Shown here: piece by piece, positions 32,896 through 43,852 of the stretch
How the letters are laid out: each line of letters starts with the position of its first letter
Position numbering within the stretch: the first letter of the stretch is position 1
Source of the DNA: Oncomelania hupensis
Taxonomy: Eukaryota; Mollusca; Gastropoda; Littorinimorpha; Pomatiopsidae
Direction of reading: 5' to 3'
DNA length: 64,000 nucleotides
Assembly (NCBI GenBank): GCA_036898135.1
Contig: CM072511.1
Location: 72,822,293-72,886,292 of the forward strand
Notes under the pieces: model-generated
The model's database searches: none
What the model was told of the DNA's origin: nothing
Seen by the model: only the letters and a program-made list of their open reading frames with translations
Position numbers and translations under genes: made by a program

Positions 32896-33449
32896 CAACT
32901 GGATAGGCATGAACAAACTGAAAATTAATGATACAATTTTTTTACATGATTTATGAAATGAAAGAGTTAATCCAGATTAGTTCGCGGACCAAGTTGCATC
33001 AGACGTCCACTAATTCAATGTCCTTCTCTAGTCATCAGTTTGAATTTTTTTAAGTCTGTCCCGAACCTGGGCGTGCATGCGGATCACAACTTGTCAATGG
33101 AGACATAAATAAACAATCTGTGCAGAGCTCTGAACTTTCATCTCCATAGACTGTGCAAAATACGCCATATGATTATCTCTCAACAGATGCCACCAACAAG
33201 CTTGCTGTTTCTTTCATTCTGTCTGTTCATTTTTCATTAGCCCCCCCCCCCTTCCCCCCCCTTCCCCCCCCAAAAAAAAAAGTATGTTTACGGTATTCCG
33301 ATGAACCATAATTTTTTGGCCCGACCGTAAACTTTTTTTGGGTTCGTCTGGAAAAAATTTGAATAAAAGCATCAAAGGTGGAAAAAGTTTTATTTTAAAA
33401 AAAAAAGCCGAAGGACCGACCCTATTTTTTTTCTATGTTACCGTGAACA

Positions 33450-33512
<63 letters not shown>

Positions 33513-34045
33513 CTTGAGTGTGTGTGACTAGATTCTCTGGCATAATGTTGATGTTTTTGTTCGTCATTCTTAACGTTGTAAATTTGCTTGGCACTGTATG
33601 GTTTTTAAAAGCTGTTAAAAAAAGATAAATACTTTTTGTATTTTCTTACTTTTCGTCTTCAGTGCATTTTCTGTTTATTGCTTGTTGTTGTTTTTAACAC
33701 AATTTTAATTGTTATTATTTTCAATATAATGAATTCTTCCATTATTATATCATAAATACGTGCGCATGTGTTTATGATTAGAATGTGCGCAATGTATCTA
33801 TTGGAGCGAGCTTGTAGGTGTGTGTGCGTGTTTGCATGTTTGTGAATGACTGTTACCATTATTAGCAATGTGTATTTTATCATGCCTTTATTGTACATGG
33901 TGTATGTTTTTACTATTTAGTTTTAGTGTTTCATATTTTGATGTCATAACTATTTATTATTGCGGATGCGTGTGTGGATTCGTGCGAGCGCTTAGAATAG
34001 AATTTGTTTTTTTGGTATTTGCACTTTACAAAATAAATTATTTTT

Positions 34046-34047
<2 letters not shown>
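32895..34047. other. Intergenic with C-run, TG run and possible small MITE
   Basis: No gene recognised. C-rich runs lie at 33241-33270 and a TG run at 33458-33497 followed by a short GA run. Between them, TGTTTACGGTAT at 33284 and TGTTACCGTGAACA at 33436 form an imperfect inverted repeat around a G/C-poor core, possibly a roughly 160-bp MITE. Confidence 0.4.

Positions 34048-34119
<72 letters not shown>
34048..34119. repeat. (ATT)n microsatellite
   Basis: About 72 bases of pure ATT. Confidence 0.97.
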
Positions 34120-34120
<1 letters not shown>

Positions 34121-34209
34121 CATTCTACAAATCATTGCATATTTCCACAACCCCTTTTCTGGTTACATTCTATGTTCAGATGAGCCGTAGCTTGGCGCTC
34201 TAAGACTTA

Positions 34210-34425
34210 TCTAGAAATACATTGATATAAAAGAATCATAACGAGCCAATGAATGTCCTTAGGTTGTCTGTCTGTATGACGGTCGGTCCGTTGCAAATCA
34301 TATCTCAAGACCCACTGAACAGTTTTTTACCAAACGTCATTGACACCTTACAACCTGGGTAAGTGGCCAGCTGCCTCTGCCATCGTATTAACTCAAACTC
34401 AAGGTAAAAATGGTCGCGCAATTCT
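34210..34425 (+). repeat. Family X repeat
   Basis: AATCATAACGAGCCAATGAA, TCGGTCCGTTGCAAATCATA, TCTCAAGACCCACTGAACAG and GGGTAAGTGGCCAGCTGCC follow the family X 5' part. It stops at the 3' end of the minus-strand LINE. Confidence 0.6.
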
Positions 34426-34716
34426 ACGCTCAACACTATCTTATCACATCATATCCCGTAACTCGAAGGTCGTAGGGGCACCACAGATGATCGTTTAACC
34501 AGGTTACTCCATCTTTCTCTGTCCTCAGCAACCCTAACGGCTTCGCTCAGTGTCAAGCCAGTCCATTCTCGAATGTTGTCCCCCAACCTCTTTTTTTTGT
34601 CTCCCTCTTCTTCTGCCTCCTTGCACCGTGCCTTGCAGGATGGTCTTTCCAAGGTCTGATGCTCTGGTGATGTGGCCATACCATCGGAGTTTCCGTTTTT
34701 TCACCACTGTGAGCAT

Positions 34717-36250
34717 ATATGACACACTACATGATGAAACTATCCACTACTTCCATGCCGGATCGGTCGTCGCCCGGCTCAACAAGGACCGCGCCTTCCG
34801 TTGGCCACCAGGACGGAGGTGATAAGTATGCTACTGATGGACAATATAGCAAAATCCGCACGAGAAACATCGTCAAAGGAACTGGAATGTCAGGACCCTA
34901 ACTGCGGAAGGAAAATTAGAAGAACTGGCCTACGAGCTGGACCACTATCGATGGAACGTTCTAGGTATCAGCGAACTGCGCTGGAAAGGCCTAGGTGAAA
35001 CAACGACCGACAAAGGCCACAAGCTTTATTTCAGCGGTAGAGATGACAGGCACGAACACGGCGTTGGATTCTTGGTCCACAAGAACATTCTAGCCACTGT
35101 CATGGGTTGCCGCCCAGTCTTCAGTAGACTCATTACCATCCGTCTGAGAGCAACCCTTTCAACATCACAATCATCCAGGCCTATGCCCCAACATAAGACT
35201 ATGACGACAGCGAAGTGGAGGATTTTTATGAAAATCTACAGGCGGTCCTTGACCAAGTGCCGAAGAAGGACATAGTCATAGTGCAAGGCGACTGGAATGC
35301 CAAGGTTGGCCAAGATTCGCACCACAAAAACTCCAGACGATGGACATGGCACAATCCCGGCAGGGAGCATCACAACCAGATCGACTACATCAGGGTCAAG
35401 AAACGCTTCAGATCAAGCATCAACATTGGCAGGACACGCACTTTTCCAGGAGCAGACGTCGGAAGTGACCACGATCTCGTCATGATGTCTTTCCGGCTCC
35501 ACTTGAAAAGAGTAAATACAGCAAAGTGCACTAGACTGAAGTTCGACCTGGACAAACTGCAAGACCCGGAGGTGGCAGAACTATTTCAGGCCACAATTGG
35601 AGGGAAATTTGCACCACTGCTCATTTTGGGGGCGGGTGAAGTAGATGTCAACACCATGACCACCACCTTCAAATCAGCTGTGACAAATGCCGCCACTGAG
35701 ATCCTTGACAAGCACCGACCAAAGAAGAAGCCGTGGATCACACCTGAACTTTTGGATCTGTGTGATAAACGAAGAGAGATTAAAAAAAAAAGAAAAAGAA
35801 CACCTCACAGGGAGCTGATGTCTACCGAAAAATCAACAGTGACATCCGAAAATGCATGCGCACAGCAAAGGAGAACTGGATAGAAGATCAATGCCAGGAA
35901 ATAGAGAACAGTCTGAACAAGAACAACAGCAAGAAAGCCTACCAGACTGTGAAGGGGCTGACAAGTGTTAAACAGCCCAAGGTCTCCACGATCCAAAGCA
36001 AATCTGGCATATGCCTTACAGAAGACCAAAAAGTCTTGGACAGATGGACAGAGTACTGCTCTGACCTTTACAACCATACACCAAATAGAGACCTGTCAGT
36101 TCTAGCATGTCCCGAGAACAGAGAAGAAGAAGAGATCCTCCCAAACCATCAGGGCTGCTGAGGACAGAGAAAGATGGAGTGTGCTGGTTAAACGATCATC
36201 TGTGGTGCCCTTACGACCTCCGTGTTACGGGACAGGATAGGATAGGATAG
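34717..36250 (+). mobile_element. Inner LINE inserted in the outer LINE
   Basis: GAGCAT at 34711-34716 is repeated at 36251-36256, so this plus-strand LINE of the same family landed in the minus-strand copy. It keeps the 5' endonuclease part and, through an internal deletion near 36146, the last 100 bases with the tail GGACAGGATAGGATAGG. The RT is entirely missing. Confidence 0.85.
34880..36130 (+). pseudogene. LINE endonuclease domain (inner LINE)
   Basis: An apurinic-like endonuclease that would nick target DNA for LINE insertion. Across two frames: ELDHYRWNVLGISELRWKG, GVGFLVHKNILATV, then from 35215 an open frame of 222 codons with VIVQGDWNAKVG, RRWTWHNPGREHHNQIDYI and GADVGSDHDLVMMSF (the SDH motif). 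About 40 residues usually found between GDWNAKVGQD and SRRWTWH are deleted. A second stretch at 35856-36130 (ENSLNKNNSKKAYQTVKGLT) is the linker before RT. A frameshift lies near 35190. Nonfunctional. Confidence 0.8.
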
Positions 36251-36550
36251 GAGCATTTCATCGTGTTGTCCAATGGCTTGTTTGATGGTCTGTCGGATTT
36301 TAGGTATAGGAAATGCCCAGAAGTCTTCTGTGGCACATCATCTCCATGCTTAGTATTCTCCGTTGTAGATCTGTTGTGAGGGTCCATGTTTCGCAAGCGT
36401 ATAGGAAGATGGAGATGACATTGGAGCGCAGCAGCCTTACCTTGAAATGTCGACTGATGGTCCTGTCTTTCCAAATGGGCTTCAACCTTGTAAGGACAGC
36501 AGTTGTTTGTGCGATCCTGGAGAGGACTTCCTGTCGGGACCCATCGTCTG

Positions 36551-36749
36551 TTGTTGTTGTTTGTAGATTATAGTCACACGACACTTTCGCATATAGGTGA
36601 CTAGTGGACCGATTTATACTGACACCAGCGGGCCAGTTGTTGGTAAAGGGGAAAATAATATGATCACACGTTGACCAATCCGGGATTCGATCCAGCGACC
36701 TTTCGGTTACTAGCAAGACGCTCTTACCAACTGAGCTACCCGGCCCCAC
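36551..36749 (-). mobile_element. tRNA-Thr-like SINE nested in the outer LINE
   Basis: The reverse complement begins GGGGCCGGGTAGCTCAGTTG (box A) and has a box B region GGATCGAATCCCGG, with one base changed from the copy at 40635, and a (CAA)n tail. It splits the outer LINE between GTATCAGA and GATGGGTCCCG; only about 4 bases (TCTG) appear duplicated. Confidence 0.88.
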
Positions 36750-37632
36750 TCTGATACAATGGCTCCTACATATTTGAAACAGAGGGATTGGCCTTGGACT
36801 TTGATGTCCGCGTTGATGGCATTGGTGTTGTTGGTCATCATTTTGGGCTTCTCTGAACTTATTCCCATTTCATAGGCTCTGGAGATGGTGTCAAGTCTCT
36901 GTACCCGCTGTTCAAGTTCTTGTTCCTCTCCAGCCAATCCATCAATGTCATGCGCAAAACGGAAGTTAGAGATTGCTCTACCCCCTATGCTGATTGTGCC
37001 TTCGTGATCTTCAAGGGCATCTGACCTGATGCGCTCTAGGAAGATGTTAAAGAGTGTTGGAGAGAGTAGGCATCTTTGACGCACACTGATTGTTGTTCTG
37101 AACAATTTTTCGATGGTGCTGTTGTGGAGGACTGCACTTGTAGCCTTGTCATACAGGCTTTAGATGACTTCAATAATTTTAGGCAGGTGTTGTACACTCT
37201 CATGTTTGCCCACAAATTTGTATACCAGACTCGGTCAAACGCTTTCTTGAAATCTACTAGCACATGAAATAGATGTTGTTGGTGCAGTATGTATTTCTCG
37301 CAGATTATTTTGAGGTTGAAAATCTGTTCTGTGGTACTTTGCCCTGCCCTGAATCCTGCTTGTTCTTCAGCTATGATTTGTTCAGCTTGGGGTTTCAACA
37401 TGTTGAGTATTATTTTCAGGAGGTCCTTGCTGGAATAGGTGATTTGGCTGATGGTGCGCTAATTTTCACACTCCTGAAAGTTACCTTTTTTGGAAGAGTG
37501 ATAATAAGCGACTGGGTCCATGGTGTAGGCCACTCCCCATTCTGCAAGATCTTGATATAGATCAAGGTGAGGGCGTCAATTATCGATTCTCCTTCTGCTT
37601 GAAACAATTCTGCGGGTATGTTGTCCACTCGT

Positions 37633-38065
37633 TTTGCTCTATATCTAAAACAGCTGAACCAATTTTTATTATTTTTCGTACGACATGGCCAATAGTTATG
37701 TGACGGTCAGTCGGTGGGTCGAGCAGCCGGCCTGTTTTTGACTGTCCTGCTTAAAATGATTATTTTATTGCATTATCACAAATATTGTTTGACTGATTTT
37801 GATTCTTTGTCCAAAGCAGAGATACTTTAGCATCTGACTCAGCTTAATATGTAATTCATATTTGTGCATTCTCAAAAGTCAGCGTCGCTGATGTCCATCA
37901 TTTTCTTAGCACATTTTGCTTAGCTCAAATTACCTCAACATATTTTAAAAAAGATGTTATCTTTCAGATAATACTAAAAAAATTTAATTAATAGTTTTGA
38001 AAATGGTAATATTTGGCGGTGGGTGTAAGGAGATACGTAATTTGAATGGCTTGCCATCTTGTTTT
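37633..38065 (+). repeat. Family X repeat
   Basis: TTTTGCTCTATATCTAAAAC, AGCTGAACCAATTTTTATTA, ATTATTTTATTGCATTATCA and GGCTTGCCATCTTGTTTTTA follow the family order, lacking the first third. Confidence 0.6.
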
Positions 38066-39470
38066 TAAGACAAGACAGTAGAAAACAACAAGACTCCCAT
38101 TGTCCAAAGAAACATGCATTCCGATGCCATCAGCCGTCAAATAAAAGTAATAATAAAAAAAGCTATATGAGGGCAGTTTGACAAGGAGAAATCCCTCTCT
38201 CAGACACAAGAAATTACATCCTATAATCCTCCACAACGTGTCACATATTTCCCTTTAAATAATACTTTATTCAGCTGTTTCGTTTTTGTGCTGGCGAATA
38301 TTCCTAATTTCTGCTTATCCACAGTCGTATGAGAGAGGTCGTTTGTTTACTGCTGTGAACAAAGCGCGTTGAAAGTTTTGCCGTCGTGGGAGAAATAAAT
38401 CTTTGTATTTGGGTGACTTCCCATTCCTCCTGCTCCCGCCTCCCTGTGGTGTGTGATTTAAAGGTGGTTTGCTGTTTTTTGTTGTTGTTTTTTTTTCAAA
38501 ATTGAAATTAGTCTGAATGCTATATTGAATATACAAACGCGTGTTGTTTTCAAACTAACTAAAGTGTATTTTGCTGCTTCATCTTGTGAGTTTGATTAAT
38601 GAATTATAACCTAAAACGTAATGATGATAAGTTACGATTTTTTTTCCTTCTGTGTAATAGTTTATGAACTGGTCATACATAATTATGTATTATTACAAAC
38701 TTGAATTGCCTGTATTGCAACTCATGATGCCACCTTGTAATTGTACCGCCCTCCATTCCCACCACCCCCAACCCCACTCATTTTCCCCCAATTTGGGGGC
38801 ACAAAAGTCCCCTGGGTTTTGAGCTTTTTTTGTCTTATGAAAATAGTCTGATTGGTTGATTGAAATAAAAGGACAAATTTCAAAAGTTCCAAGGTTAGCT
38901 TGTACGAACCATACAAATGAACCAACAACGGTCCCTGCAATTCACACTGAAAGTAATGTAACATTCCAGTTATTCGTACTATTCAGATGCCACGTGAATG
39001 TGCCTTGGTATCCACTCTTTAATACCCGTTAACCTATGCCTACAACTCACTATTACAGTCAGACCTACCGATTCTCAGAAGATTTACCCGGTCACATGCT
39101 GCAATAAGTTGTACAACAAGCTAGCTTACGATACACTCTCATGGGAATCAATCGTAGATTCAGAGGATAGAACATGTTCTAATTCCCGCGATGAAATCAT
39201 AAGTTCGGACCAATCAGAAAGTGCCGTGCGTCTTTGAAGAAATGGCCGTACGCATCATCATCTCCTCGGTCGAATTTCATCCTCATCTGCTACTAAAACA
39301 GCTAAATATGGCAAACAATCTTCTCTCTTTCTATCTTCTAAACTGCTGGAACTAGAACTGTTGACTATTACTTTTGCAACAAAGGGGAAGGAAGGAAGGA
39401 ATAACGAAGCCTAACGTAAATTGCGTTAGCGTTAAGGACGAATCATCACGTCGCCACCTTGACAACAATG

Positions 39471-39520
<50 letters not shown>

Positions 39521-40184
39521 AAAAAGGTATGCTATGAGCAAGCCGCAGCGAAAACCAACTTCCGCCTCTTTTGTATGAAAGTAGTTTTAGCGTTTAGTGT
39601 TGCTTCCTGCAATCAGTCCTGAGATAAATCGCATGGAACAAATAAATTTATTGTATGATTTGATCGGTAGGTCTGACCGGACCTTGAGGCTGTGTACCCA
39701 TATGCCGGAAAATCGCATTGATCGGCAACGAATCGAGGACCGTATAAGGGTACGGATATGCCTCACTGTGTTGTTGTTTATTTATGTGTGTGTGTGTGAA
39801 TGTGGGCATGAGTGGGCATGTGTGTGTCTGTGTTTGTGTGTGTTTGTTGTAATGATAACAAAAGAAACGTTCATACCTTAACGGCGCCTCAGTTCACCAC
39901 ATTAACCCACCGTCACTAACTAAACAAACACACATGATCCTTCTAATGATTCCCTTTGTCCCTCCAGACATCCTATCCCAGTAACGTTAACAAAGAGCTC
40001 ATCTCTCGACCGCTGTAACGAGGTGCTTATATTCTCAGAAAAAAAAAGTTCTTCGACGCTTTTGATCAAAGCGATAGTGTTTAAGGCGGCATAAGTTGAG
40101 TTTTTCTGGCGAGCCATCCGGATAAACAGAGCTCAGATTCAAGGTTCTATATTGAAGAGAGAAAAGCAAGAGCAAAATCAAAAA
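38066..40184. other. Intergenic; (ATC)n at 39472-39520
   Basis: No gene recognised. A pure ATC run of about 49 bases lies at 39472-39520 and a degenerate TG tract near 39785-39850. The sequence 39421-39460 is the inverted partner of 28346-28386. Confidence 0.5.
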
Positions 40185-40450
40185 GAAGATGGCGAGCCGT
40201 TCAAATGTATTTCCACACACTCATCAACATAGCATTTTCAAAAGTGTTATTTTTCTTGGCGGTGAAAGCTTATGTCCTTTTTATGCCGAAAGAAGCAAAA
40301 TGAAAACACGGAATCATGGGCCCCAATCGGAACTAATTGCAAGAAAAATATTTTTAAATCGGTCCAGCCGAATTTGAGATACAGGGCAAAACCTCTTTAG
40401 AACATAATGAGCCACAGCTACCTTGACCTTTGAGAAAGTGCAAATTTGAG
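40185..40450 (-). repeat. Family X repeat, minus orientation
   Basis: The reverse complement gives AAGGTCAAGGTAGCTGTGGC, TATCTCAAATTCGGCTGGAC, CCCATGATTCCGTGTTTTCA and GGCTCGCCATC in the family order. Confidence 0.55.
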
Positions 40451-40634
40451 TTAAATAAAATGCTTAGTAGTAATGTATCTGTAAACATCTTGTTGACACC
40501 AATGAGCCAAAAAACTCCACCTTCGGGGAAGACAATCCGATAGAGTGCGCCTAGGGTAGCGTACTTCGGGTAGTAAATAAGCCTACGTGATCGAGCCCCT
40601 TGTAATAACTGTATACCGTGTTGCGTCACGCCAT

Positions 40635-40834
40635 GTGGGGCCGGGTAGCTCAGTTGGTAAGAGCGTCTTGCTAGTAACCGAAAGGTCGCTGGTTCGAATC
40701 CCGGATTGGTCAACGTGTGATCATATTATTTTCCCCTTTACCAACAACTGGCCCGCTGGTGTCAGTAATAAATCGGTCCAGTAGTCACCTATATGCGAAA
40801 GTGTCGTGTGACTATAATCTACAAACAACAACAA
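40635..40834 (+). mobile_element. tRNA-Thr-like SINE with 11-bp target duplication
   Basis: CGTCACGCCAT at 40624-40634 is repeated at 40835-40845. The 200-bp element has a tRNA-like head (box A TAGCTCAGTTGGTAAGAG, box B GGTTCGAATCCCGG, anticodon-loop-like CTAGTAA as in tRNA-Thr), a body (CTGGCCCGCTGGTGTCAG, GAAAGTGTCGTGTGACTATA) and a (CAA)n tail. The anticodon stem does not pair, so it is a SINE and not a tRNA gene. The other copies are at 36551, 42514 and 55874. Confidence 0.92.
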
Positions 40835-41251
40835 CGTCACGCCATCTGCTGGAGTACCGAACTCTATAAAAATTTGTTATTATTAATATATATTATATGA
40901 CTAGACTATTAAAAAAAATTATGTATGGGGCCTTCTGCACACTGTAAGCATGTAAGATGTGTCTTGCTCGGCCTGACAGACTTTTCACAAAATAAATCGT
41001 TTGTAGTACTGACAACATGTACATAATCACTCCAAACAAACATTTCACAAACAAACATTTCACCAAGCAAAAAAACATTTGGGGTCGCCTATGAAAGCTG
41101 AAGATATATACCGACAATCCATCAAAAAAGACTTAAAACTGTAGATTTTGATCCACGACCTGAACATGGAAGTACGCGACTATTGGCGCACCTATCGGCT
41201 GAACATTTGCATATTCAAGGGAAATAATTTTAATATTTTGGCCCATTCTAA

Positions 41252-41939
41252 CGCCCCCGGGGGAGCTTGGAGTTTCAGTATAAATAGTATCCCCACTTTC
41301 TGGAAATTTTGTGCTTTAAATTCCCACTGTCGCTATCTTTCTCCTTTGTTCTTTCTCGTTCCTACTCTGTTCTATCAATCTACTATACTATCTTCTTCTT
41401 CGCTAGACCGGTCACCTACCTTTATTCTTGAAAACTCTTCCGGGACAAAACTCCTCATTTGTGTGCGAAGTCTGTTGGATCAGCTTGGAAATATTGGACG
41501 CTCTCTGCCAGGCGGTCACTGGGGCTTCCTATGATGTTAATTTGTTAATGTAGGCATTTTATATGTATGTGTTTTGTTCATATTTTATAATGATGTTTAT
41601 ATTCTATTTTGTTTTTGTAAACGGGGGTTCGATAAATTAGTGTATAGCCTTAGCGTCCCTGCGTGGGATGTCTTTATTGTAAAGTGACCGGCTGGTGTAG
41701 TGCCTTCAGTGTTACCACTAGGGTTGTTTCGGCAGATCTTTTATGCGGACTAGGGGCGAGTCCTCTTTCGGCGAAGTTGTGGTCTTGATTTTGTGGTCCT
41801 GATTCGGCTATACTGGTCCTGATTTGGCTCGGAAGAGTCCGCTGGACCTAAAGCAATAATCATGTAATGTAATGTAATGTAATGTAATGTAATGTAATGT
41901 AATGTAATGTAATGTAATGTAATGTAATGTAATTTACCA
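41252..41939 (+). mobile_element. Family T retroposon, copy C with long tail
   Basis: TATA box at 41279-41287, internal GGGGGTTCGATAAATTAGTG near 41625, and the 3' block TGGTCCTGATTTGGCTCGGA, GTCCGCTGGACCTAAAG. The tail is about 13 units of AATGT (41867-41932). ATTCTAA at 41245-41251 recurs at 41940-41946 as a likely target duplication. Compared with copy B it has about 50 extra bases before the 3' block (CGAAGTTGTGGTCTTGATTT). Confidence 0.85.
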
Positions 41940-42017
41940 ATTCTAAGTATTCTTTATAGAATTCTTCTGTCTGGCCAAGTTCCAAAACGTCTCAATCAGA
42001 TGTGGGAAAGGCAAGAG

Positions 42018-42041
42018 GGGGGGGGGGGGGGGGGGGGGAGA
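42018..42041. repeat. Poly-G run
   Basis: More than 20 consecutive G residues, able to form a G-quadruplex on paper and prone to sequencing error. Confidence 0.9.
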
Positions 42042-42119
42042 ATGGTTGTGGAGCCAGCGCTGTTGTTTTGTTTGTTTATGTGTGTGTTGAACAAAACAGA
42101 CCACAATTTAACAGGATTT

Positions 42120-42513
42120 GTAATCATCATCGTCGTCGTCGCCATCATCAGCATCAGTTCCCCAAGCCGGTCAGGTCGTTGGGGAGACATGACGGATGCT
42201 GACGCAGAGAGCTTTCGCCACTTCGATCTGTCTTCAGCTAGCTGTCGTCATGAGGCGTGACATGTCCAGCGCCGTCCTTGTTTTGACAACATCTGTCCAG
42301 CTCTTTCTGTATCGTCCTCGACGCCTACTTCTTTCCACTGTTCCTTGCAGGATAGTGTTTGCAAGGATGTCGTGCCGCGTGACTGCCAAACAACGCCAGC
42401 TTCCTCCTCTTCACAAAGGCAAGAAATGAAGATAGTGGTTTGGAAGATTTGGAATGTTTCTTCAATTACGTTTTCAAGGAATAGGTTGAAGAGATGAGGC
42501 AATATACATCCTT
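42120..42513 (-). mobile_element. LINE 3' fragment, second endonuclease/RT family
   Basis: The minus strand encodes QGCILPHLFNLFLENVIEET (the RT motif around QGC...LF), and then, in another frame, ANTILQGTVERSRRRGRYRK and SWTDVVKTRTALDMSRLMTT, the C-terminus of RTE-related LINEs. The part between is deleted. The tail is GATGATGG-like. It is related to, but distinct from, the GGATA-tail LINE. The SINE at 42514 cuts its upstream side. Confidence 0.7.
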
Positions 42514-42685
42514 GGGGCCGGTTAGCTCAGTTTGTAGAGCATCTTACTAGTAACCGAAAGGTACTGGTTCGAATCCCGGATTAGCCAACGTGTGACCATC
42601 TTATTTTGCCATTACCATCAACTGGTTCGCTGGTGTCAGAATAATGTGACCAGTAGTCGCCTATACACTTCGGTGTCGTGTGACT

Positions 42686-42742
<57 letters not shown>
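42514..42742 (+). mobile_element. tRNA-Thr-like SINE with (ATC)n in place of its tail
   Basis: Diverged copy: GGGGCCGGTTAGCTCAG, GGTTCGAATCCCGGATT and TCGTGTGACTATCATCATC. At the point where other copies continue TATAATCTAC, this one becomes a pure ATC run of about 55 bases (42689-42742). Confidence 0.85.
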
Positions 42743-43129
42743 TCTCATTTTCTTTCTCTCTCTCTCTTTCTCTCTCTTGACATTGATATGTAATGGTTTT
42801 TCAGGCTTAGTCCTTCATGCTAGCGTGAAACCACGCACTGCATTATGTCTGCTGGAAGAATGTGCTTTTTCGCCTTCGCCTACACTGTGTTTTCCTTCCT
42901 TCCTCCTTTATTTAAACAATCCCGTGTTTACATGTTTCTCTGAAATAATTCAGCTACCTGGATATGTCCTAATACACAGAATTACAAATCACCCCCACCC
43001 TTCCCCCCCTACACACACTAAAACAAAAAAGTTGCCTTGCACAACAAAACAGGAAGTTTGAAAGAAGATCTAAATTAAACCTTAAAGGACAAATGCATTC
43101 TTGTAAGGCGACCCTTATAACTGGATTAT
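42743..43129. other. Intergenic, no gene seen
   Basis: Begins with a short pyrimidine-rich TC tract. No supported ORF. Confidence 0.35.
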
Positions 43130-43570
43130 TGTATTTTTGAATTTCCAAATAATATCAGAAATACTTCGAAATAGTCGGGAATCAGAACAAGCCAAATGTC
43201 TGTCGTTTGATCGGTCAATAGCTCGCCGGCATATCTCAGGAACCACAAATTTTGATCAAACTTCATAGAAACATATAACCTCCCATGTTATCGTAGTTGT
43301 TCTATTTCAAAAGTTAAGGTCGCTAGGGTCCATTCTTTGCAAAATACGTTTAGCTCTATAACTCGAAAATGGCTTGACCTGTTTCGATCATAAGACGTAA
43401 GACATAAGATTCTCCATTCGCTTCAAATGTCACACACAGAAGAAATTGCTTTGCGCGTCTGGGAATGGCATAAATCATTGACAATGATCATTTTTATTCA
43501 GGTACTTCGACATGGTCACTCCAATGAGTGTCAGTTGGTCGGTCATCCCTTTGTCCCCATGTCGGTCCGA
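43130..43570 (+). repeat. Family X repeat
   Basis: AGTCGGGAATCAGAACAAGC, ATATCTCAGGAACCACAAAT, TTTTGATCAAACTTCATAG, TAGCTCTATAACTCGAAAAT and GGCTTGACCTGTTTCGATCA give the family order; a CGGTCCGAATTTGAATGT block follows near 43560. Confidence 0.6.
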
Positions 43571-43796
43571 ATTTGAATGTCTCATAGTGATCAACACACA
43601 CAAACACAAACAAATGCACACAGCGCGCGCGCATGCGCATACCGTGGAGTTCATTCTCTGAAAATGTACACGTACATTCCTATACAGAGAAAACACACGT
43701 GCGTTTGCACACACATGTACAGAAACACAAACACTCTGTGACCTTCTTTCGGGTAGGCCTAATAATTTAGGAATAATTTATTTTGATTCTTTTCAT

Positions 43797-43852
43797 CATC
43801 TGTGGTGCCCCTACGACCTCCGAGTTACGGGATAGGATAGGATAGGATAGGA
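43797..43852 (+). repeat. LINE 3' tip (GGATA-tail family)
   Basis: Only the last 56 bases of the LINE: CATCTGTGGTGCCCCTACGA, CCTCCGAGTTACGGG and four GATAG units. An extreme 5' truncation. Confidence 0.8.

Larger units (their letters stand above)
34437..37632 (-). mobile_element. Outer LINE (GGATA-tail), split by another LINE and a SINE
   Basis: Minus-strand LINE running 37632 to 36251, then 34716 to 34437. It holds RT segments MDNIPAELFQAEGESIIDAL, EEQAGFRAGQSTTEQIFNL, HVLVDFKKAFDRVW (motif A), VRQRCLLSPTLFNIFLERI and FAHDIDGLAGEE (mutated FADD), then SRIAQTTAVLTRLKPIW and, past the inserted LINE, TVVKKRKLRWYGHITR to the tail. The two parts rejoin exactly at TGCTC. The copy is 5'-truncated where family X resumes at 37633 and carries many frame breaks. 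Confidence 0.85.

Noticed and set aside
32682..32906. Poly-Ile frame
   Set aside because: A translation of the ATA/TTA microsatellite.
40635..40710. A real tRNA-Thr gene
   Set aside because: The head has box A, box B and a CTAGTAA loop, but the anticodon stem does not pair, a SINE body and (CAA)n tail follow, an 11-bp target duplication flanks it, and the same unit occurs four times.
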